64,000 nucleotides of DNA from Fodinibius sp052060035 (GTDB lineage Bacteria; Bacteroidota; Rhodothermia; Balneolales; Balneolaceae): positions 124,001-188,000 of the forward strand of contig NZ_JBPOEA010000002.1 in assembly GCF_052060035.1 (NCBI RefSeq). The letters are read 5' to 3'. How positions within the stretch are numbered: the stretch's first letter is position 1; every line of letters begins with the position of its first letter. Below, in pieces: positions 51,726 through 63,100 of this stretch. The notes beneath the pieces were generated by a model. It saw only the letters and a list, made by a program, of their open reading frames with translations, was not told where the DNA came from and did not search any database. A program made the position numbers and the translations under genes.

Positions 51726-51748
51726 ACCAAGGTTGGACCCACCTTGGT
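51726..51748. repeat. palindrome next to the 11-bp repeats
   Basis: ACCAAGGT and ACCTTGGT form perfect 8-bp arms around a 7-base centre. The arms contain the CCTTGG word of the adjacent tandem repeat. The rest of 51749-51959 shows nothing else. Confidence 0.55.
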
Positions 51749-51959
51749 ATGGGGTAGATCGGGTCAACTCACTGATTATCTCAAAGTAATTATCCCGGGG
51801 TAAGCGTTTTTCTTCCGACAAGCTATTGTAGAATCAACCGTATCGGTGGCTATGCAGAGAATCGTCACGAGATAATAGCTCTTTATACTCCTTTCACTTT
51901 TTACTTGTAAACTTAAAACTCAAGCCCTCAGTTGTTCTGTAACTTAGTGACTTCAAAAA

Positions 51960-53381
51960 TTAAATCTGTCGTTCAAGAATGCGTCCACTTAGCCATAAGC
52001 TCCGCTGACTGTAAAGAATATTATGATAATAACTGTTGCGGTCGAGAAGGTAATGGTCAAAAGGATAAAACTTGTTATTGAGCTTGGGCTGCTCAAAAAA
52101 GAAGCGGTATCGAGGATCCTCCGTGTTATAAGAGTAGTACCAGATGAGCTGACGCAGGCGATCCCGGGTATGAAAGGGTTCACCGAAAAGAATATAAATC
52201 AGTCCCCGATCTGTTTTCCAGCCCTCCTTAAAGTTAGAAAATCGTTTGTTTGCTTCCTCAACACGCGTATAATATTGCGCAATAACCTGTTGGGCTTTGC
52301 TTTTATTCCCAATATTCTTGAGCCAAAAACGATCAATAGCTTGTTTAAGAGAATCATCATCAGAAATGGACATGAGCTTTTCGTGGTCCCCGCGACCCAT
52401 CAAATAGTAAAGGGGACGAGCTAATTCCCGGACACTTTCCACGGCGGGAAAGTTCTCACTTTTTATTCCAAATGATCTTCCTTTAAAGATTTCTTCCCCA
52501 TCTTCATTCTCTTTGGTAGCAGTAACCTCAAACCGGTAATTACCCCGATCTTGATTCGCAAACTTAAACTCTATAAACACGCTGCTGTAATCAGTAAGTA
52601 CACGCCTATTACTTTGCAGTTCCATTTCCTTGTTAAAATCGATTCCCTTGTATTCAATATTTGAACTGCTATAATTATTGCGAGTAATAGCTCGGGGCAG
52701 GCTGGTATCCGAAGCGAAAGAAACCAATCGGGTATCAAGGGTTAGCGGGTTGTCGGACTGGGGACTGATAACCTGGAACATAAATCGAAGCGAATCTACT
52801 GCATTCGATACATGGTAACCCGATATTTGCGTCCACTGTTTATCCTTGTTTTGTTTGCCAAACAGCTGTATCTCACTGAGCGTATAGTCTTGTTGTTGGG
52901 GGGCTGGAATATAGGCGCTACTGGTCTGGGTAAGCTTTTGGTTGGAATTGAGATCCTGCACTGTCACAGCTATTTCATAATTGCCGGGTGGTACTGGTAA
53001 CCGATAGGGAATATACTCAATTTCACGGCTGTGGGTGATCGATTTATCACTCGTAATGATTTGCCGGGTAATACGCTTTGCCTCAATATTTTGCTCACCA
53101 TCGAGATCCGTAATTTGTATATCAACCGCCACTTCAGCAGAAAGGGAGTCGTCTTTTCGATTACTGGTGTACACCAAACTGCCCTTGATAATGTCTGTCG
53201 TAATTTCGAGTACTGGCCCCTCATTTTCATCAACAAAACCAAAGGCACTTGACCTAAACTCCGGGTAACCCGATTTATAGTTGTAGTCGATACCGCGTTG
53301 TATGTTATCCATTTTGCTGCTACTACAGCTGATAAGCAGGGCCACAAAAAATATTGAAAAGAAATGTAAAGGAGTTCGCAT
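51960..53381 (-). CDS. GWxTD-domain lipoprotein
   Basis: 473 residues. The lipoprotein signal is FFVALLISCSS (Cys19). Two beta-sandwich-like regions follow (about 40-300), then a helical part and the GWxTD domain, whose namesake GWKTD lies at 387-391 and continues RGLIYILFGEP. ATG 53381 is used; the frame is open to 53453, but only this start gives a signal peptide. The family is restricted to the FCB group, with unknown function. The gene is divergent from susC at 53782. A damaged partial copy stands in the same position before the second susC. Confidence 0.85.
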   Translation of the reverse strand: MRTPLHFFSIFFVALLISCSSSKMDNIQRGIDYNYKSGYPEFRSSAFGFVDENEGPVLEITTDIIKGSLVYTSNRKDDSLSAEVAVDIQITDLDGEQNIEAKRITRQIITSDKSITHSREIEYIPYRLPVPPGNYEIAVTVQDLNSNQKLTQTSSAYIPAPQQQDYTLSEIQLFGKQNKDKQWTQISGYHVSNAVDSLRFMFQVISPQSDNPLTLDTRLVSFASDTSLPRAITRNNYSSSNIEYKGIDFNKEMELQSNRRVLTDYSSVFIEFKFANQDRGNYRFEVTATKENEDGEEIFKGRSFGIKSENFPAVESVRELARPLYYLMGRGDHEKLMSISDDDSLKQAIDRFWLKNIGNKSKAQQVIAQYYTRVEEANKRFSNFKEGWKTDRGLIYILFGEPFHTRDRLRQLIWYYSYNTEDPRYRFFFEQPKLNNKFYPFDHYLLDRNSYYHNILYSQRSLWLSGRILERQI

Positions 53382-53576
53382 CCGCAGAGTAATATTTTTA
53401 AACTTTTTTACTGACTTGGCAAAATTAAGTTGGAGAAAAGTAAGATTCTTCAAAAATTTTTAGTTGATAACTAAAAAATCATTCGTTATAGTATATATAC
53501 TATTGATGGGGAAAAAGACAATGCCGATATTTTTTGGTTTATAATTGAATTAATTATCACCTTATCAATTTAAATG

Positions 53577-53781
53577 CTATTAATCAATCTTAGGAATTGC
53601 TCTTAAAATGACGCTTTCACGAAGAAATTAGGCTATTCGTTGCGCACTGCACCGAAGGCTTAATTCATAAATAACATCCCTTCCTAATATGTTTAACGTT
53701 GGCTAATCTAATTTGTTTTTAGATAGCTTGGGTTGGCATAACATTAAGGGGCATTAATCTAAACTAAAACTATCTCTAATT
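53577..53781 (+). promoter_or_regulatory. susC leader and promoter, copy 1
   Basis: Most of this 205-base stretch is repeated at 59905-60107, in the same place before the second susC. From 53707 on it is base-for-base identical. A promoter fits: TTGG at 53699-53702 and TAGCTTGG at 53724-53731, 21 bases apart, near the TTTG / TAnnTTTG consensus. The transcript would have a leader of about 45 bases. The stretch 53384-53576 between the GWxTD start and this block is AT-rich and shows nothing else. Confidence 0.55.
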
Positions 53782-56700
53782 ATGAAGTTGAAGGTACTAT
53801 CTCTATTAGTATGTACTTTCGGTTTGATGTTTGCTACTTCTGCCATGGCACAAGACATTACCGTTTCTGGTACTGTCGTGTCTGCTGATGATGGTGAACC
53901 ATTGCCGGGAGTTACAGTTATGATACAAGGAACAAGCCGGGGAACCGCAACCGGAACCGACGGCACATATGAAATTTCCGTCCCATCAAACGGGACGTTA
54001 GTGTTCTCTTCTGTTGGTTTTCAAAATCAGGAAATTCCTGTTAACGGGCGCACTACCATTGATGTTCAGCTTGCTACGGATGTAGCACAGCTCGAAGATG
54101 TTGTAGTGGTCGGTTACGGGACCCAGTCACGAAGAGATTTGACTAGTTCAATATCTTCCGTGGGATCTGACCAATTAGAAAATCAAGAACTGAATACCAT
54201 CGAAAATGCCTTACAGGGGAATACTTCGGGTGTTCAGGTAACGCAGGCCGGAGGTACATTGGGATCTCCCTCTGCTGTTCGTATTCGTGGTACAGCCTCA
54301 ATTAACGCAGATGCTCAGCCTCTGTATGTTGTTGATGGTGTTCCTCTTACAACCGGTGATGGATCGATAGGTCGCGAAGTTTCTGGTGTGGGTATTGGTA
54401 CGAACCCGCTCATTAACTTAAACCCGGATGATATTGAATCAATTGAGGTTCTAAAAGATGCTTCTGCTTCTGCTATTTATGGATCTCGTGGTTCGAACGG
54501 GGTTATTTTAATTACGACCAAGTCAGGTCGTGCAGGACAAACTCAGGTTAATGTTAGTTATTCCGGTGGTGTAACAGAAGCTACTGACAAGTATGACATG
54601 TTGAATGGCCAGCAGTTCACTGAGATGTGGAATCAAGCAGGAGTGAACTTTTTTGATGAAAACGGTTTTGATGCATTGCTTAATGGAGCATTTGGTGTAA
54701 ATAGATCTGCTGAAGAATGGTGGTTTGACCCCACCGGTAACGCAGCAATATTTGGGGCCGATGCTTCTTTAAGTGAGGATCCTGCGGATGTTTCCAGTAC
54801 TGACTGGATGGACTTGGTTCAAGAACAAGGATCTATTCAGAAAGTAAATGCCAGTGTATCAGGTGGTAACGAACAAACACAATACCGTATATCAACAAGT
54901 TTTAACGATCGGAAGGGATATGTAAAAGGGAATCGCCTGCAGCGTTACTCTGCTCGTGTTAAAGTTGACCACCAAATCAGTGATAAGGTGCAGGTTGGGT
55001 TGAATATTGCTCCAACGTACAGCCGTAATTTCAAGCGTTCTGAGCGTAACCAGGTAGATGCTCCAATAACTTTTGCGGCACTCTACTATCCCAATGTTCC
55101 TGCTCGAACGGATGAAGGGGAGCCAAATTTAAGTGTTGACCCTAATAACTTTGTTGCTTTTACAGGTACTCCTTTAACGAACCTTGAGGGTACAGAAATT
55201 GAAGAGGATTTTCAGCAGACCGTGATTTCTTCTAATTTATCATGGGAGGTTGTTCCTCAGCTTGAATTTAATACTGACATCTCTGTTGATCTTTTTCAAC
55301 TTCGAACTAATGAAAAACGCAGTGATCTGACTACTGACGGCTTTGGTGTTGGTACTGGACTCAATCTCAGCGAAGACTATGTGAACTATAACTGGAATGC
55401 TACGCTGCGATATGCCGGTGACTTTGGTGAACACAGTCTTTCGGCGCTTGTAGGTACTTCGCTTCAGCGTTCTGAAAACGTAAACTTTTCTGTTTCAGGA
55501 AATGGTTTTCCAAGTAATGACCTAAAAACGTTGAACAGTGCTGCTGAAATTACAGGAGGCGGTGCCAGTATCAGTTCTTATGCATTTATGGGATACCTTT
55601 CGCGAATCACATATTCATTCCAGGATAAATACTTGTTTACCCTAAATGGACGTGTTGATGGTTCGTCAAGATTTGGTTCAGACAACCGTTACGGCTTTTT
55701 CCCTGCGGCTTCTGCCGGTTGGGTTCTTTCGGATGAAGAGTTCTTGAGCGGAAGTGATGTACTCGATTTCTTAAAACTCCGTGCCAGTTATGGTATTACA
55801 GGTAATGCTGATGGAATAGGAAATTATCCTGCCCTTGCTCTTGCGGGAGCTGGCTCTGATTACAACGGAACTCCCGGATTGAGTGTTTCACAGTTGTCAA
55901 ATCCAAATCTACAATGGGAGAAAACTACCCAGTTAGACATTGGACTTGACTATGGATTTTTTGGTAGTCGAGTACGAGGTTCATTGGGCGTATTTGACAA
56001 GCAAACTTCCGATCTGTTACTTGGTCGTCCAATCTCTGCAACAAATGGTTTTACCACCTTTACGCAGAACGAGGGTGAGATGCGCAATAAAGGATTAGAA
56101 TTTGATGTAAGCGCTGATATCTTCACCGGAGAATTCCAGTGGACGTCTTCTTTTAATATCTCATTTATTGAAAATGAGGTTCAGTCTCTAATTGGAGGAG
56201 ATGATATTGTTGCTGGCGAACAGCTTGTTCGTGAAGGAGAGGCGCTGGGCGCGTTCTATCTGCGGGAGTTTGCTGGTGCAAATCCTGATGATGGACTTGC
56301 TGTATGGTATATGAATTCCGAGCCAACGCAAGCGCAAATTGATCAGGGCGTTGCTTTTAAAAACGAAAGCCGATTTGGCGATCGTTATGTAACGACTAAT
56401 TACGGGTCAGCCGAACGAATAATCGCCGGTGATCCCCATCCGGACTTTTTCGGTGGGTTTAGAAATAATTTCCGGTATAAAGGGTTTGACCTGAGTGTAT
56501 TCTTACAATACACCTACGGAAATGATATTTACCGAGCGGATGGAGAGTTTCTTGATTCGAACTTGAACTCTTTGTTTAATCAATCAACTCGACAGCTTGA
56601 TTACTGGAAGGAGCCCGGTGATATTACAGATGTTCCTAAGCCGATACTCTTAACAGCAAATGGAAGCCAGTCAAGTACTCGTTTTCTTGAAGATGGTTCC

Positions 56701-56937
56701 TACATGCGTGTGAAGGATGTCACACTCGGGTATTCGTTACCGGCAAGCGTTACGCAAGATTATACGGTACGCCTGTTTGTAAAGGGTACGAACTTGTATA
56801 CGATTACGAGTGATGAGTATGATGGTATGGATCCGGAAGTTACTTCTGCGCCAAGCACGAATATCAATCAGGGTAATGTATTCTTTGCTCCTGCGCAGGC
56901 TCGCACCTTCCAAGCTGGAATTGATTTTCAATTTTAA
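53782..56937 (+). CDS. susC: SusC/RagA-family TonB-linked outer membrane protein
   Basis: 1051 residues. Signal peptide 1-23 (cut before QDITV). A carboxypeptidase-regulatory-like domain follows at about 28-112 (GTVVSADDGEPLPGVTVMIQ). The plug domain lies at about 120-235 with the SusC words RIRGTASINADAQPLYVVDG and IEVLKDASASAIYGSRGSNG. A long barrel ends in IDFQF. It imports oligomers, glycan or peptide, with the SusD partner encoded next. It begins after an almost identical leader to that of the second susC. The two proteins share the N-terminus but diverge in the barrel, so they probably take different substrates. No glycan-degrading enzymes are nearby to reveal the substrate. Confidence 0.95.
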   Translation: MKLKVLSLLVCTFGLMFATSAMAQDITVSGTVVSADDGEPLPGVTVMIQGTSRGTATGTDGTYEISVPSNGTLVFSSVGFQNQEIPVNGRTTIDVQLATDVAQLEDVVVVGYGTQSRRDLTSSISSVGSDQLENQELNTIENALQGNTSGVQVTQAGGTLGSPSAVRIRGTASINADAQPLYVVDGVPLTTGDGSIGREVSGVGIGTNPLINLNPDDIESIEVLKDASASAIYGSRGSNGVILITTKSGRAGQTQVNVSYSGGVTEATDKYDMLNGQQFTEMWNQAGVNFFDENGFDALLNGAFGVNRSAEEWWFDPTGNAAIFGADASLSEDPADVSSTDWMDLVQEQGSIQKVNASVSGGNEQTQYRISTSFNDRKGYVKGNRLQRYSARVKVDHQISDKVQVGLNIAPTYSRNFKRSERNQVDAPITFAALYYPNVPARTDEGEPNLSVDPNNFVAFTGTPLTNLEGTEIEEDFQQTVISSNLSWEVVPQLEFNTDISVDLFQLRTNEKRSDLTTDGFGVGTGLNLSEDYVNYNWNATLRYAGDFGEHSLSALVGTSLQRSENVNFSVSGNGFPSNDLKTLNSAAEITGGGASISSYAFMGYLSRITYSFQDKYLFTLNGRVDGSSRFGSDNRYGFFPAASAGWVLSDEEFLSGSDVLDFLKLRASYGITGNADGIGNYPALALAGAGSDYNGTPGLSVSQLSNPNLQWEKTTQLDIGLDYGFFGSRVRGSLGVFDKQTSDLLLGRPISATNGFTTFTQNEGEMRNKGLEFDVSADIFTGEFQWTSSFNISFIENEVQSLIGGDDIVAGEQLVREGEALGAFYLREFAGANPDDGLAVWYMNSEPTQAQIDQGVAFKNESRFGDRYVTTNYGSAERIIAGDPHPDFFGGFRNNFRYKGFDLSVFLQYTYGNDIYRADGEFLDSNLNSLFNQSTRQLDYWKEPGDITDVPKPILLTANGSQSSTRFLEDGSYMRVKDVTLGYSLPASVTQDYTVRLFVKGTNLYTITSDEYDGMDPEVTSAPSTNINQGNVFFAPAQARTFQAGIDFQF

Positions 56938-56955
56938 AAGAAATTAACATTGATC

Positions 56956-58509
56956 ATGAAATATTTGAATTTAACATTTTTCGCGTTAGTGATCGCGTTA
57001 GTGATTGGTGGTTGCGATATCTTGGATAACCAAGAGCCGCGCCAGTCACTTTCTCTCGATCAGTTGTACAATAGTACGCAAAACTTAGAGAGTGCCTTAG
57101 CGGGTGCTTACGATAAAATCCAGGATGGAGATGTAATGGCATCCTCGTATCCGCTATTTGGATCGATTATGGCTGATAATGCATCGTGGTCCGGTTCATT
57201 TGAACAGTGGGCACAAATTTCAAGTCATAATATTGATTTGACTAATTCCCAAGTGGGCGACGTTTGGGATGGTACTTATGCTGCGTTGAATGATATCAAT
57301 CTCATCATTGAAGCCGTTGATGCCGGTGAAATTGATGATGCCGACTTTGCTCAGGCTGCCGACCGGATCAAAGGTGAAGCACTGTTCCTTCGTGCCATGC
57401 TTCACTTCGAAGCGGTGCGCATGTGGGCAAAGCCCTGGGGATATACTGCGAGTAACTCTCATGCGGGTGTTCCAATATTAACTTCAGGTGTACAGTCTCC
57501 TGAAAATTTTGTTGCTCCTGAGCGTAGTTCTGTTGCTGATGTTTACAACAGGGTTACTACAGACCTCAATGATGCAATTAATTTGTTGTCCAATTATGGA
57601 CCCGGTGCTTATGGAGGAACAGCAGCCTTTAATTCTCGAGCCAATGTGTATAATGCACATGCTTATTTGGCACGAGTATATTTACAGCAAGGTGAGTATG
57701 GACAGGTTGCTTCTTTAACGGCACCAATCATAGACTCCAACACATATAGCTTGGAAAATACTCCTCAAGCCTACTTCTTTAATAATGAAGAAGCTTCGCC
57801 TGAAGCTGTATTCGATATAGTAAATACCGTGCAGGATAATCCAGGTGTTAATAATTCACTTTCTACGTTCTACGCATCTACAGATTTTGGAGGACGAGGA
57901 GATATCCAGGTAACTCCAGACTATTTAACGGCATTGGATGCGGTTACAAGTGACCAAGCACAAAATTTGCCACAAGGATATACGTATGAAGATCTACGTT
58001 ATACTGAACTTGTTTATCAAGATAATGCAACTTTAAAGTATGAAGATGGATCAAATACTTCGGATAATGCTCCTATTATTAGGTATCCTGATGTGTTGTT
58101 GATGCGTGCTGAAGCACTTGCTGAAACAGCAAGTACATATCCTTCCGTTGAAAGTAATGAGGCGATTGATCTACTAAATGATGTACACTTGCGGTCAATT
58201 CGAGTTACAAATGACCAGGGTGGTAATGAAGATGCTTCAGCATACTTTGCATATGATGAAACTGACTTCACCTCAAACCAAGAACTTCTGGATGCTATTC
58301 ATCTCGAAAGAAGAGCCGAATTAGCATTTGAAGGTAAACGTAAACATGACTTGGTTCGCCTTGGTATGAATGTTACATCTGGTACAAGTGGTGCTATTAC
58401 TGCGCCAGATGCCAATAATCTAACTTGGCCTATCCCAGAGTCTGAGCTGGATGCAAATGAAAATATTTGTCAAAATGAAGGTTATGGTGGAGCTGATACT
58501 TGCCAATAA
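56956..58509 (+). CDS. susD: SusD/RagB-family nutrient-binding outer membrane lipoprotein
   Basis: 517 residues with lipoprotein signal LVIALVIGGC (Cys20). The SusD pattern is present: LDQLYNSTQNLESALAGAYD near the N-terminus, GEALFLRAMLHFEAVRMWAK in the TPR-like part and DAIHLERRAELAFEGKRKHD near the C-terminus. It sits on the SusC barrel as a lid and binds the incoming substrate. ATG 56956 is chosen over the TTG two codons upstream. It begins 18 bases after susC, and a terminator follows. Confidence 0.93.
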   Translation: MKYLNLTFFALVIALVIGGCDILDNQEPRQSLSLDQLYNSTQNLESALAGAYDKIQDGDVMASSYPLFGSIMADNASWSGSFEQWAQISSHNIDLTNSQVGDVWDGTYAALNDINLIIEAVDAGEIDDADFAQAADRIKGEALFLRAMLHFEAVRMWAKPWGYTASNSHAGVPILTSGVQSPENFVAPERSSVADVYNRVTTDLNDAINLLSNYGPGAYGGTAAFNSRANVYNAHAYLARVYLQQGEYGQVASLTAPIIDSNTYSLENTPQAYFFNNEEASPEAVFDIVNTVQDNPGVNNSLSTFYASTDFGGRGDIQVTPDYLTALDAVTSDQAQNLPQGYTYEDLRYTELVYQDNATLKYEDGSNTSDNAPIIRYPDVLLMRAEALAETASTYPSVESNEAIDLLNDVHLRSIRVTNDQGGNEDASAYFAYDETDFTSNQELLDAIHLERRAELAFEGKRKHDLVRLGMNVTSGTSGAITAPDANNLTWPIPESELDANENICQNEGYGGADTCQ

Positions 58510-58533
58510 TCTAATATCTTAGAAATCCTTTAA

Positions 58534-58565
58534 AGCCGCCTCGTTTTCGAGGCGGCTTTTTTTAT
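58534..58565 (+). terminator. rho-independent terminator of the first susCD operon
   Basis: AGCCGCCTCG (58534-58543) pairs perfectly with CGAGGCGGCT (58548-58557) around TTTT, followed by seven T. Confidence 0.92.
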
Positions 58566-58887
58566 TGGTTGTACAGAACCCTGCCGAAGCATTCCGCCGG
58601 GTTTTGCTGTTTGAAGGAGTGGAGCTGTTGAGCCAGTTAAATGATCTTTTTTCTGTACTGATCATTATGGAAGAATTGTAATTACGTTGCGCTTAAATAA
58701 TTTGTGTATGAGGGTGAAACTAAAGTAGGTCTTATAAATAGAATTGAAAGCTGTTCTGACATTTCCCGTTATTTGAGGCCATAGTCGTTTTTCACAGTTT
58801 GGTCCATTATTTTGTGGATTTTAGCTTATAACATTCCTTCACTTTTTGCCGCTGTTTATGGTGTGATTCTATTAATAAGAATCTATT
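58566..58887. other. intergenic region without recognised features
   Basis: 322 bases between the susD terminator and the GWxTD pseudogene. I see no open frame with coding character, no tRNA and no clear operator. It marks the left boundary of the duplicated segment. Confidence 0.6.
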
Positions 58888-59688
58888 TTCACTCTCTTTG
58901 GTAGCAGTAACCTCAAACCGGTAATTACCCCGATCTTGGATTCGCAAACTTAAACTCTATAAACACGCTGCTGTAATCAGTAAGTACACGCCTATTACTT
59001 TGCAGTTCCATTTCCTTGTTAAAATCGATTCCCTTGTATTCAATATTTGAACTGCTATAATTATTGCGAGTAATAGCTCGGGGCAGGCTGGTATCCGAAG
59101 CGAAAGAAACCAATCGGGTATCAAGGGTTAGCGGGTTGTCGGACTGGGGACTGATAACCTGGAACATAAATCGAAGCGAATCTACTGCATTCGATACATG
59201 GTAACCCGATATTTGCGTCCACTGTTTATCCTTGTTTTGTTTGCCAAACAGCTGTATCTCACTGAGCGTATAGTCTTGTTGTTGGGGGGGCTGGAATATA
59301 GGCGCTACTGGTCTGGGTAAGCTTTTGTTTGGAATTGAGATCCTGCACCGTCACAGCTATTTCATAATTGCCGGGTAATACGCTTTGCCTCAATATTTTG
59401 CTCACCATCGAGATCCGTAATTTGTATATCAACCGCCACTTCAGCAGAAAGGGAGTCGTCTTTTCGATTACTGGTGTACACCAAACTGCCCTTGATAATG
59501 TCTGTCGTAATTTCGAGTACTGGCCCCTCATTTTCATCAACAAAACCAAAGGCACTTGACCTAAACTCCGGGTAACCCGATTTATAGTTGTAGTCGATAC
59601 CGCGTTGTATGTTATCCATTTTGCTGCTACTACAGCTGATAAGCAGGGCGGCAAGTAAATATGTAAAGAATAGTAAAAGCGTTCGCAT
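58888..59688 (-). pseudogene. truncated, frameshifted copy of the GWxTD lipoprotein gene
   Basis: It matches 52505-53381 almost perfectly over most of its length. Three lesions break it: an extra G near 58940 (CTTGGATTC for CTTGATTC), seven G instead of six near 59285, and an 80-base deletion. The deletion falls between two TTGCCGGGT words that lie 80 bases apart in the intact gene (52981 and 53061). The 3' third, including the GWxTD domain, is absent. The start and lipobox survive (MRTLLLFFTYLLAALLISC), but this signal peptide differs from that of the intact copy. Confidence 0.9.
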
Positions 59689-59904
59689 CCGTATGCTGAT
59701 TATATTACCCTTGTTTATTAATAATCTAACATAATTAAGTTAGATAAAAATCTAATTTGTCAGAATGTTAAAACTAAACTTTTTTTAAACTTTTAGTTGA
59801 CAGGGAAATAGCGAATTGTTATAGTTCCCAACCTATTGACAGGCTGTGATGAAATACATTCGGCTGATATCACAATTGTTGCTCCTGTCTAATTTTTATT
59901 ACGG

Positions 59905-60107
59905 CTATTAATCATTTTAGGAATTGCTCTTGAACAAATCTTTTTCGAAGAAATTAAGCTATTCGTTGCGCACTGCACCGAAGGCTTAACCCATAAATAA
60001 CGTCTCTTCTTGGTATGTATAACGTTGGCTCGTCTAATTTGTTTTTAGATAGCTTGGGTTGGCATAACATTAAGGGGCATTAATCTAAACTAAAACTATC
60101 TCTAATT
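59905..60107 (+). promoter_or_regulatory. susC leader and promoter, copy 2
   Basis: Second copy of the block at 53577-53781. Its promoter elements are TTGG at 60025-60028 and TAGCTTGG at 60050-60057, same spacing of 21. From 60033 to 60166 it is identical to 53707-53840, across the start codon and most of the signal peptide. The segment 59691-59904 just upstream does not match copy 1 and shows nothing recognisable. Confidence 0.55.
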
Positions 60108-63100
60108 ATGAAGTTGAAGGTACTATCTCTATTAGTATGTACTTTCGGTTTGATGTTTGCTACTTCGGCTATGGCACAAGACATTACCGTTTCTGGTACT
60201 GTTGTGTCAGCTGAAGACGGTGAACCACTCCCGGGAGTTACAGTAATGTTACAAGGTACAAATCGGGGAACCGCTACCGGATCAGACGGGACGTATGAAA
60301 TTAACGCTCCCTCTGACGGTACGCTTAAGTTCTCTTATGTCGGTTTTGTTACCCAAGAAATTGAAATCAACGGCCGTTCAACAATCGATGTTGAACTGCA
60401 AGGGGACGTTGCCCAGTTGGGTGATGTTGTTGTTACCGGTTATGGTGAGCAAGTAGAACGTGGAAATCTGACAAGTTCAATTACTTCTGTTAGTTCAGAA
60501 GATTTTGAAGGGGTTTCTACATCTAACGCGAACTCGCTACTTCAGGGACGTGCTGCGGGTGTTAATATTGTACAAAACTCAGGTACACCCGGTGGCGGTA
60601 TTAAAGTGCGTGTTCGTGGTGCTACTTCTATTAACGCCTCAAACGAACCCCTCTATGTAATTGACGGAGTACCTGTTTCAAATGCAAGTAACTCTGCTGT
60701 TGGTGTTGGTAATCAAGGTCTTAATGGTCTTTCTACCGTAAATCCACAGGATATTAAATCCATTGAAGTTTTAAAGGATGCCTCGGCGACGGCCATTTAT
60801 GGTGCTCGTGGTGCAAATGGTGTAGTACTCATTACTACCAAAGACGGTTCTGCTGGTGATACCCAGATTGATTTCGGCTATAGTCACGGAGTTAAGGAGT
60901 TCAATAATGAGCTTGATATGCTAAGTGGTCCAGAGTTTATCAAAATGTATGTTGACGGGATGTATGGTGACTTTTTTGGTTACTCCAATTGGGGATCTTA
61001 TGAAGATCGTTATAATGCGATGGATTCCTTTCTTGCTTCCAATGGATTAACATTTGGTACTTATGCAGGGCTTGGTGCAATTGATGAGTATGGTAATGAC
61101 CCTTCATCAGCGCCAACAACTAACTGGCAAGACAATGTCTTCAATACTGGTATAACCGATGAATTTAACATTTCTGCCCAGGGTGGAGATCAGACCACGC
61201 AGTATTTTATCTCCGGGAATTACTTTAATGAAGATGGTATTATGAAGAATGCCGGTTTTGAACGACTGAGCGGCCGCCTAAATCTGGAGCACCAAATCAG
61301 TGAAAGAGCAGATATTAATTCACGGGTATCCTACAGTCGATCAACAACAGAAAGATTGGAAAACGATAACAATATTTATGGTGTTTTAACTAACGCCATA
61401 CTTGCTTATCCAACGGCGCCCGTTCGAACTGCGAATGGAGATTATAATCCAAGTGTAGGGGCGTTTTCAAATCCGGTAGCTGCTTCTCAAGTTACCAATG
61501 ATGCTGTTCGTACGCGTTTTATTGGTAATGTGGAAGCCAGTTATGATTTAACTGATAATCTTTCCGTAACTGGAACTGCTGGTATAGATCGCTATGATCT
61601 TGATGAGGTAAGCTACTCACCAAGTTTTACCAATCAGGGATCACCATTGGGCAGTGGTTTCTATAGTATCGGTTTAGAGCAAACATGGTTAACCGAGCTT
61701 CGACTTGCATATACCAACGATTTTGGTGCCCACAGCCTAAATGCTCTTGGTGTAGTCAGTTACCAGGAAACACAGTTCGAGCGTACATTTGCTGATGGTC
61801 AATTCTATCCCAGTGATGATTTAAGAACTATCAACAATGCGGCAACCACGACGGGTGGTTCTTCATTGACGACTAATGGGTTGGAGTCATATACGGCTCG
61901 TGTAAATTACGACTACGATGATCGTTATTTAGTAACGCTAACGGGTCGAGTTGATGGATCTTCACGATTTAGTGAAGATAATGCCTATGGTTTCTTCCCC
62001 TCTGCATCTGTTGCTTGGAGAGTTACGAATGAAGATTTCATGGATGACGTTGAATCGATTGATAACCTAAAGATGCGATTGAGTGCCGGTATCACGGGTA
62101 ACCAAGGTATTGGTAATTTCTCGTATCAGGCTCTTTATGGGGTAGCAAGTTATTCAGGGACTCCCGCCCTTGCACCTACTCAGCTGGCCAATCCAGAGCT
62201 GCGATGGGAGGAAACAACCCAATATAACGCAGGTGTCGACCTCGCTATTTTTGAGGAACGGCTCACGGTAACAGTTGATGGATATATTAAGCAAACAGAC
62301 GACCTTCTTTTAAATCGTCCTGTACCTGCTACCACTGGTTTTACTGGATTTGACAGTAACATTGGTTCTATTGAAAACAAAGGGCTAGAGTTAGCGATTA
62401 ATTCTATTAATGTTCAAACCCAGAATTTCTCTTGGACCACCGATTTCAACATCTCGCATAATAGCAACGAAGTAACGGCGCTATATCAGGATCAGCCTTT
62501 TGCGTCTGGTTTTGCCAATCGCGTTGCGGTAGGTGAGCCATTGGGCGCATTCTATGGCTATGTGTCTGATGGACTCTGGAATACCCAGGAAGAGTTAGAT
62601 AATGCTGGTTATGATGCTGGACCTGCCCAGCCTGGCGATGTTAAATTTGTTGATATTAACGATGATGGCGTGGTGAACTCAGAGGATCAAAAAGTGATTG
62701 GTTCGGCCCAGCCTGACTTTACCGGGGGTTTGACGAACAAGTTGAACTACAAAGGGTTTGAACTGAGTGCATTCCTGCAGTTCAGTTATGGAAACGAGAT
62801 ATTTAACAACGCACAGGGTTTCTATGGCCACTATGGGTATGCTTACAACTCATGGGATCGTGCAAAAGATCGTTGGACACCGGAAAATACGGATACTAAT
62901 GTGCCACGGTCATCTTGGTTTGATAGCAACCAGAATACACGTGAGTCTGACTTCTTGATGTATGATGGTTCCTACCTGCGTCTAAAATCTGCAACTTTGG
63001 CCTACAATTTCACGGCTGACAAGTTGGAGCAATTTGGGTTGCGCAGCTTGCGAATTTATGCAACAGGTCAAAATCTAATTACATGGACAGATTATCCAGG

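Noticed and set aside
51536..51742. 68-codon minus-strand frame over the tandem repeats
   Set aside because: The repeat period is not a multiple of three and the translation has no folded-protein character.
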